Positions 56,785 to 64,000 of a stretch of 64,000 nt of DNA are shown piece after piece. Each line of letters opens with the position of its first letter. Position 1 is the stretch's first letter. The notes under the pieces are model-generated. The model worked only from the letters and a program-made list of their open reading frames with translations. It was not told where the DNA came from and did no database searches. Made by a program: the position numbers and the translations under genes. Source of the stretch: Ricinus communis (taxonomy: Eukaryota; Streptophyta; Magnoliopsida; Malpighiales; Euphorbiaceae); assembly GCF_019578655.1 (NCBI RefSeq), contig NC_063256.1, positions 14,942,001 through 15,006,000 on the forward strand. The letters run 5' to 3'.

Positions 56785-58916
56785 AGCGAACAAACATAGC
56801 TAAGAATACTTATTCTATGATAATTTTTTTGTAATGTATAATAGTTTCTTGATTTTTGTTGATGTCTCATTGATTTTAAGATGTGAATGGTTGATATTTG
56901 GTTGATTTTAGATTTATAAAGAATTGCCTATATTAATAATAAATTAAAAAAATATATTTAAACATAAAGAAATGTATCTTAGAAAAGTGAATAGTGGTTA
57001 TAGAAAAATTACAAAATTATATAATTAATTTGAAATAACACATTAAGATATATGTATATATCTTTGTCAATATTTTTATTATTTTTTTATAAATCTAATT
57101 TTAAATGATACATTTTTGACTTGATGCTACTTTAAAATTACTTGAGTGACTTGAAAATATATTTTTTACAAAAGAAGTCTAGTACCACTTATTAAATTAT
57201 AATCTTATTTATTTTTTTATGCTAAATACTTTTATGACCATTTAAAGACACTCTCACCAAACTAATATTATTATAAAATATTAAACAATTAAGTATTTTT
57301 ATTAATTGTGAAGTTAAAATAATTTCAAAAATTATCTAAAATTATTTCAATTTTTTCAAGAATTTTAAGATTTAATTTTATTACTTATAAAATCATATAC
57401 CAATATATTAATTTTACATTTTAAAATATTTATCAAGATATTTTATTTTTTATTTCTAAAAAAATATAAAAATCTCATTACAATTTATAATAAATGTAAT
57501 TATTATTTAATTTAAATTATGAAGGTAAATGAGTGTAAAATAGTTTGTAAATTAAAATATAATAAATAATTAGACCTATAAAAGAAAAATAAATGATTGG
57601 TTACTTCAAAGTCTATCATATTTTGGAAATTCAAAAATATATATGTCACAATTACTTTAAATATAACGTTTTAAATTGAAAAGATATTTTTCAAAACTTT
57701 AATTTAATAAATAAATAAATTATAGAGAAAATCTCAAGAAAGATAGTAGTTAAAATATGTCACCATAATAACTTTAAAATTTCAAGATATCAAAAATATC
57801 TTTTAGTTAATTAAAAATATCAGCCAATCAAAAAATAAAATTACATTGATAATATAGATTATAATTTTTAAAATTTAAAAATAAATAAGTAAAGAAAAAT
57901 ATATGAAAAAATACCAAAAGAATTGCTTTCTCTAGGATAATACATACGGCACTCACAAAAGCATTTGAAATGGAACTATTTGCATTGAGAAAAACACGTG
58001 AAATGGAAAACTAAGAACGTATTTTTACAAAATAAAATAGTTTAAAAGAACATTTTTCTGAGTGTTTTTATTTTGAAGTAAAAATATTATTGATTTACTA
58101 AAAGAAGAGAAATTATGTAAAAAGCTCTTTAATAAACTATAATTATGTGCTCATAATATGTATTTCATAAAAATAAAAATAAAAATCTCTTCATTTTATA
58201 AACATAATAAACATTTTTTTTGTTATAAATAATACCAAATAGGGAATTAGTGCTATTTTTTCTTTAAAAGAAAAATCATTCAAAGCCCATATCTTAAGAA
58301 TTCTTTAGGAAAAAGTCACATTTGATTTTCGAAAGATAAAGATAATAGGCAATGCTGAAAATGAAAACCTTAATTTCTTGATTGATGTACAAATTATATA
58401 ATGAAAAGTAATTTCTACAATTCCATTGTGAATACCCAGTTCTCCACTAGCCCAAAATAATACAACATCCGCATCAAAGTAGAGGGAGAATGAGAGATGA
58501 TTCATGTTTCTTGGGGCATCCGATCAAAATCTTTTTTATCACTGCGTTGAATAACAAAATAGGCAAGAAGGTTTAGATGGTGAAGCTTTGGGATTGTCAC
58601 TACAAACTCGTGGATTTGCATTTAAGTTATGCACTGGCGTTCTATTAACATTAAAATTATATGGGACTTCTTGTGAAAGGAAAAGGAAAAAGATCAGATG
58701 CGACTTTGGTGAAAGTGGGTTGTCGAATTGAAAAAAGATATGGTCGGGCCGGGTCGGGCATGGGTGGTTGGTGGACGGACAGAGAGACAAAATGCAGAGA
58801 AGTGAGGAGAGGGAAGCCAGAATAATCGAATCATAACTGAATCGGGTTGAATACTCTTTTTCTAGGTTTTTCTTTTTTCTGTTTGTTTGCTGGGAACAGG
58901 ACTGAAGAAGGAAATG

Positions 58917-58953
<37 letters not shown>

Positions 58954-59452
58954 TTCATTTTGCACACTTCTTTATGATCTTTTAGAATGTAAAAGCAACA
59001 ATAGTAACCACCAACTCTAGTTAGGTTAATTTATTATTTTTTTAGTAACCTGTTTAGTAGGTAGTAGTAGGTTACATCTTTTAACGGTTAAGATTAGTAA
59101 ATGAAGATCCAATGGTTATAATCCTTTAGGTATAAAAAGATACCAGTGCATACTAGAAAGAGCCTTAAATTTGAAGTGAACATGCTAATTGGACCAGTGT
59201 GAACTCATAAAGAAAATAATATTATAGAATGATTTCTCTTCTTCTTTATTTTTTTTTTTGAGAAAAGAATGATTTCTTTTATTGATATTGAATGGGCCAA
59301 TGGTACAAATTGGGTCCTTAGTTATACCTCATGTAATATATTAGCACCCGATGTTTTTTATGTTCTCAATTAGAATTTTCTCTCTCAAACAAGTACAAAA
59401 TTAACCCTTATGTTAAATAAATATAAACTACCTCTAGTTTTTCTTATATGAG
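56785..59452. other. AT-rich intergenic spacer
   Basis: Long, very AT-rich, with no recognised element. A 142-codon minus frame at 58539-58967 starts in the complement of a poly(T) run and I could not match it to a protein, so it is not called. Confidence 0.5.
58920..58952. repeat. Poly(T) run of 33 bases
   Basis: Uninterrupted T homopolymer; on the minus strand a poly(A). Possibly the tail of a retroposed sequence, but no body was identified. Confidence 0.95.
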
Positions 59453-59460
59453 CACGTGGG

Positions 59461-61086
59461 TAGGGCTCTAATCGAACCGAGCCAAACCGAATATCAACAA
59501 GTTCAGATTTAGTTTGTTCAATTCTGGTATCGGTTTAAGCTCAGCTCAAGTTTGGGTTGAGCTTTTATAATGGAGCTCGTGCTCGGCTTATTTAAAAATA
59601 ATTATGCTTGCGAATAGCTCAAGCTCAATTTGTAACTAGCTCGCTTCGACGAATAGCTCAAGCTTGGTTCTAATTTGATTCATCACAATGAGAAAAGCTC
59701 GAGTTCGAGCTCATTAAATATAATTCGAGCTCGAGCTCAGGTTCGTTAAACATTCTTAATAATTAAGTTAATCAATTGCAACACCTAAATATATAGCAAA
59801 AAATGATAAAAGTATCAAATTTAAAAAAAAAAACTAAATTTGTAATAAAAATAATCAAAATTAGCTTCTAAAAATATAGCAAAACATGCAAAAAGTATTA
59901 CTAAAACAATATAAATAATGAAGGTAAAGACCATCGGTGCATAAAATTGTAAGAAGACTATACTATACATATCATAAGTCTGTGTTAACTCAAAAAAAAA
60001 AGAAACATATAAACCAGCCCACTATTTTATTTTCTAGTGGCACTCACATTTTAATGAATAATATTTATAAGACTTAAAATAATTTTTAAAATATAAAATA
60101 ATCGAAATGTGATATTATTAAATAGCTAAAAAAATTTCATAATAATATATTAACTTATATAAATTACAGTCTTGATTTATTTGAGCTTAATTTTCAATTT
60201 GATTACCATTTATAAATATAAACGTAAAATCCAAAGTTTTAATTAAATTAAGATATTTCCAAAACCGACACTCCACTTTATTGACTCCAGAATTCGAGTT
60301 AGACAAATATGAGATATCTAAGAAGTGAACAGCTAGCATGAGATTGAAAAGAAAATACTTTGTGTTAAAGTTAAAATATATAAGATTTCGCAATAATGGC
60401 AATACCACTAACTGTATTTATCTTTATTACACTAGTGCGTGGTTAGTCATGACCTATTATATACTAATTAAGATTTTAATAATAAATAATTTTTTATTAA
60501 ATTAGTATAGTTAAATAATGCATTTAGAATATTTTTACCTTCGTAAAAATGTAATTAAATTTTATAATACACAATAATTCATAAGTAAAATAAAAATTAT
60601 ATTAATAAGTCAACTTTATTTTATCTAATTTAAAAAACACTTATTTTATTAAATTGTTATAAAATAAAGTTGTTTATTTATTATTTTTATTGTAATTCTT
60701 ACTAATAATAATAGCTATATTTAAATATTACAGTTATATTATTATTATTATTATTATTAATATTATTATTTTGAATTCGAGCTCGAGCCTATTAACGAGC
60801 TTGCTCACAAGCTTGCTTGTCGAGCTTACAAACGAGCATGTTCACAATCTTTGCAAACGAGCAAGATTGCAAATATATTTTCGAGTTTTATAAATGAACC
60901 GAGCTCGAGCTCGAGCTCACGAGCCTGCTTACGAATTTATTCGCGAAACGAGCAGGTTTGCAAGCTAACGAATCAAAATCTGTTAAGCTCGAGCTCGGCT
61001 TGTTTAAATTAACGAATGATCTTGAACGAGCTTTTTATCGATCCGAGCTTTGGATAGCTCCCGAAACATTTGATTCATTTATTCTA
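59461..61086. mobile_element. hAT-like non-autonomous element
   Basis: Starts TAGGGCTCTAATCGAACCGA; both subterminal regions (59461-59760 and 60765-61086) are rich in GAGCTCGA words in opposite sense, around an AT-rich core. The right end matches the hAT-like end at 48071, with its terminal bases decayed. CACGTGGG (59453-59460) and TATGTGGG (61087-61094) are a probable 8-base duplication with two C-to-T changes. No transposase. Confidence 0.55.
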
Positions 61087-61669
61087 TATGTGGGATAATA
61101 CTATTTAGATACTAAAAAAAATAATAAATGAGGTTAAATAAGTGCAAACTTAGCAACGTAAGACTTACTTACCTTATTTATCTTTCTTTTTCTTTTTTTC
61201 TTCCATTCCATTGCTTTCTATATTTTTCATACCTTTTTCTATTATCAGTCTCTTTTCAGGTTCCTTTGCATACTAAAGGGTTTCACGTATTCACATAGGC
61301 AAAGAAAAACAATTCGTGAAGTTTATATCTATTTAATATAAGGGTTAATGAGTGGTGATAATTTCTAGCATTAATATTAAACTTTTGGAGATAATATCAC
61401 GAATTTCGCAATTACAAATATATTTTTGACACTAACGACGATAAGAAATGATAATTATATATCATGTATATACATTCCTATGAATAAAAGTTTGTACAAG
61501 TGTTTATATTTTGGTATTGCATAATCGACACATATATAATTATTTAAAATTAATAAGTATGTGTAAATCATATATTATTTTATATATAAATAGATTAAAA
61601 AAAATTAAAAATAAAGGGTAATTCTTCCCTGCAAAAGAGTTCATGCCTAAAATTTGGTATATATAACCA

Positions 61670-61777
61670 ACTTATAAACAAAGGGAACGACAAGAACATG
61701 GATGGTTGTGAGATGAAATTGATGAAGGCTGCTAAGAATTAATTGTACCATTAGAGGAATTTCCAAACTAATTCTAA
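61670..61777. repeat. Direct repeat copy 1 behind the UGT
   Basis: CTTATAAACAAAGGGAACGA, then ACATGGATGG, GATGAAGGCTGCTA and AGAGGAATTTCCAAACTA recur in order at 61975-62078. Confidence 0.75.
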
Positions 61778-61974
61778 ATCAAACAATAAAATTGAATGAA
61801 AGTTGTTATCATCTAAAATCCAAAGTGGTAGGAAGAACGTGTAATACATCTATACATAGAGAAGCCAATCAGTTGAAGATTGGCTAAAATTGCCTAAAAC
61901 TCTATTCTCCTTTCCTAAAAGAAACAAAACAAAACTTGAGTTGAGGCTTAACATTATGGGAATATAATCGCAAT

Positions 61975-62078
61975 TTATAAACAAAGGACAATTACATGGA
62001 TGGCTGTGTGATGAACTGATGAAGACTGCCATGCCATGAACTAATGGTACTATTTAGAGGAATTTCCAGACTAGCAAA
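61975..62078. repeat. Direct repeat copy 2 behind the UGT
   Basis: TTTATAAACAAAGGACAATT, ACATGGATGG, GATGAAGACTGCCA and AGAGGAATTTCCAGACTA; matches copy 1 with small gaps, about 300 bases apart. Confidence 0.75.
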
Positions 62079-62478
62079 CGAATTCCCAGTGCTGGTGGTG
62101 GCCCTTTAATTCAAAGAGGTTTAGTTGGAGATTTGAACCTGTGCATTTAAAGCTCAATTATGGAGGAGCTAGCTAATAGTTTTAACTTAAAGCTCTTGTG
62201 CAGATCAAGTAACGTATGAGTTTCTGCTGTAAGAAATTCTGATGGACAACGCAGTTCTTAGTGTTCCTGTATATAGCTCATATTTTTTAGGAGCAGTAAA
62301 ACGCTATCTCAAAGTTTTAACTTTTAACGTCTAGTATGTGACTAGACTATCGTTCTTTTTATTACACACCTGATTAACTGGAACTTACATTGATGGTGCA
62401 TAATCATTTTGTAATTTCTTCTAATTTGGTACTGACCCAAAACTGAAGATAGCACAGCAACCAGATTTTCTCTTCTCA

Positions 62479-63861
62479 TTAACAACCTTCTATAATCTCA
62501 TCAAGAAAAGTCTTGAGATTCTTGTCGGAAGTGCCACCCTCCTTCACAGCGTCTCTAGCCAAATCCTTCCACTTCCTGGCATTTTTTCTCATTTCTTTCG
62601 CTTTTTCTCTCTCTCCCATGACCAGCTGCACACCCTTCTTTAATTGCTCACCTTCAAATATCCCTCTTTCATTAGGGACCATCCTGATCCCAGTCATCCA
62701 AACATCTGTGACCAACTTTGCATTTGTTCCTTGATCAGACCACTGTGGAAGAGCCACCACTGGAACACCTGAAACGAAGCTCTCCATGGTTGAGTTCCAC
62801 CCACAGTGCGTCACAAAACACCCTACTGATGGGTGAGACAGAACTTCCACTTGACAGCACCAGTCCACTATTATCCCTTTTTGTTGCAGTTCTTTTCTAT
62901 GCTTCACTCCAATATCATTTTCTCTCATAACCCACAGAAATGGACGATCAATATCAATCAATGCCTTTGCTGTTTCCTCCATTTGTTTCTCCGATAACAT
63001 TGCTATGCTTCCGAAAGATATGTAGATGACAGAGGATTTAGGCTTTGAGTCGAGCCATTCAGTGTAACTGTTTGATCCTTGAACAAGATCAGCTCCAAAT
63101 GAAGTATCAGATGGATCTTTCTCATCAAGAAAAGCAGATGGAATCAATGGACCAACTCCAATCAAGTTATATTTCTTGATTGAATTTAGTGCCTCATGCT
63201 CTAACTCATCGAAAGTGTTAACAAGTATTCTTGGGTTGGTTTCTGCATCAAGAATGTGAAAATGCTCTTTCAAAGCTGGGAGTGCAAAACCATGTAGTTT
63301 TGTATTTGATTTAGGACTGAAAAAGGAGGGAAGGTCACTGCTTCTGAGTGGTGGCAAACCAGGTAAGTTGACAGAGATTGTTGGACTATTGATGCTCTTT
63401 TCAATGGCACCTTCATAGCCATGAAAGTAATGATAGTATACATCTAAAACTGTAGCAGGTTGGTTCCAAAGAAATATTGAAGGCAAGTGAAAGTCACGCG
63501 CCACCTTTGCGACCCAACTGACAAGGAGGGAGTATATGATACAAGTAACAGGATGGCCGTCTTTAGCACTTCTCAGTATGATTTTAGGGAAAGTTTGCTG
63601 ACCATAATGGGTGAGCTCCGACAAACAGTGCGCGAAATCACCTCCTAGCAGGTTGTAGCCATCATCATGGCCATCGGAGAAGGTTGCGAAAGATAGTAAA
63701 CCATTAGAGTCATCGGTTCTGGACATGCGGCGGTGGGTACTAATTGTGGTGGCAAAGGTGACTTTGAGGCCAAGGGTTACTAGGCGCTTGGCTAGCTGAA
63801 GGCCTGGATTGATGTGGCCTTGGCTGGGAAATGTAACTACTAGAATGTGAGGGTGCCCCAT
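62479..63861 (-). CDS. UDP-glycosyltransferase, UGT75-like (family GT1)
   Basis: A complete single-exon gene of 460 residues, close to the usual UGT75 length. It should move glucose from UDP-glucose to a small acceptor in the cytosol. The N-terminus VVTFPSQGHINPGLQLAKRL carries the catalytic His16. PSPG signature at residues 334-377: starts WCCQ, HCGWNSTMES in the middle, ends PQWSDQ; Trp22 and the final Gln44 of the box favour UDP-glucose. Residue 111, after CIIY, is Ser where many UGTs have the helper Asp; UGT75 members such as UGT75C1 have Thr there. The start is the first ATG, directly before the conserved HILVVTFPSQGH strand. Subfamily relatives include anthocyanin 5-O-, crocetin and hormone glucosyltransferases; the acceptor cannot be told from sequence. 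No signal peptide or membrane segment seen. Confidence 0.94.
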   Translation of the reverse strand: MGHPHILVVTFPSQGHINPGLQLAKRLVTLGLKVTFATTISTHRRMSRTDDSNGLLSFATFSDGHDDGYNLLGGDFAHCLSELTHYGQQTFPKIILRSAKDGHPVTCIIYSLLVSWVAKVARDFHLPSIFLWNQPATVLDVYYHYFHGYEGAIEKSINSPTISVNLPGLPPLRSSDLPSFFSPKSNTKLHGFALPALKEHFHILDAETNPRILVNTFDELEHEALNSIKKYNLIGVGPLIPSAFLDEKDPSDTSFGADLVQGSNSYTEWLDSKPKSSVIYISFGSIAMLSEKQMEETAKALIDIDRPFLWVMRENDIGVKHRKELQQKGIIVDWCCQVEVLSHPSVGCFVTHCGWNSTMESFVSGVPVVALPQWSDQGTNAKLVTDVWMTGIRMVPNERGIFEGEQLKKGVQLVMGEREKAKEMRKNARKWKDLARDAVKEGGTSDKNLKTFLDEIIEGC

Positions 63862-64000
63862 GCTCTCGGTAGGCAGTGACGAGGGATAACTGTATGTAAT
63901 GAAAAGGAAGTGAAGTGTTGTATTAGGCTAGTTGGATTGTGATTGAACCATGGCATAAATAAAGGGGAAAATTACAGAAATAACTAATAAAAGATAAAAA
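63862..64000 (-). promoter_or_regulatory. Upstream region of the UGT gene (partial)
   Basis: 139 bases before the ATG are in the window. On the minus strand CCCTTTATTTATGCC (about 63953-63967) could serve as a weak TATA-type box some 95-105 bases upstream; no canonical TATAAA. The rest of the promoter is outside the window. Confidence 0.35.

Larger units (their letters stand above)
61095..62478. other. Spacer downstream of the UGT gene
   Basis: No gene seen. Contains a direct repeat (listed separately) and the 3' flank of the UGT. Confidence 0.5.

Noticed and set aside
58539..58967. 142-codon minus-strand frame with a Lys run and a Cys-containing end
   Set aside because: The Lys run is the complement of the poly(T) tract, no domain or signal peptide is recognisable, and composition matches the spacer.

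Overview
This is nuclear DNA of a flowering plant, almost certainly a eudicot. The evidence is the plant-specific retrotransposon lineages (Athila, Tat/Ogre, chromovirus, Ty1/copia), a Pack-MULE, an endogenous pararetrovirus, AT-rich spacers and a plant UGT75-type glucosyltransferase. A rosid such as a member of Euphorbiaceae is possible, but that is only an impression. The window is about 85% transposable-element sequence. I see one intact cellular gene, the UGT on the minus strand at 62479-63861.

Layout. 1-5553: a large retrotransposon derivative (LARD-A) whose 5' LTR is cut by the window edge. It has a tRNA-Asp primer site, a broken gag-like ORF and no pol. 5554-9545: a rearranged endogenous pararetrovirus with protease, coat-protein-like, RT/RNase H and promoter pieces in mixed orientations. 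9546-11064: microsatellites and a Ty1/copia tail. 11070-45193: one old Athila-type element opened up by later insertions. These are a Pack-MULE carrying a DUF641 gene fragment in the 5' LTR, a 9.2-kb minus-strand Tat-type LARD between gag and protease, a 3.7-kb insertion with long inverted arms inside RNase H (itself hit by a solo LTR), a complete 5.8-kb LARD-B after integrase, and a 2.3-kb solo LTR in the 3' LTR. 45194-48668: AT-rich spacer with a hAT fragment. 48669-56779: a complete 8.1-kb chromovirus-type Ty3/gypsy element on the minus strand with a perfect target-site duplication. 56780-62478: AT-rich spacer with a hAT-like element and a duplicated segment behind the UGT. 62479-63861: the UGT gene.

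Target-site duplications fix most boundaries: GTTAG (LARD-B), AAATT (chromovirus), TTTAA (solo LTR of the same chromovirus family), AGTGG (solo LTR in the Athila LTR), AAATC (inverted-arm insertion), TGTTAAGTAA (Pack-MULE), and imperfect CCAAC/TCAAC (Tat LARD). Removing the nested insertions leaves an Athila element of roughly 12 kb with gag, protease, RT, RNase H, integrase and a third ORF region, all full of stops. The original insertion is therefore old and the nesting gives a relative order of events.

I find no new defence, metabolic or regulatory system. The most informative items are the nested stack, the Pack-MULE gene capture, the pol reading frame that continues into the chromovirus LTR, the inverted-arm insertion, the pararetroviral mosaic with its promoter, and the palindromes and conserved non-coding boxes shared by otherwise different LARD families.
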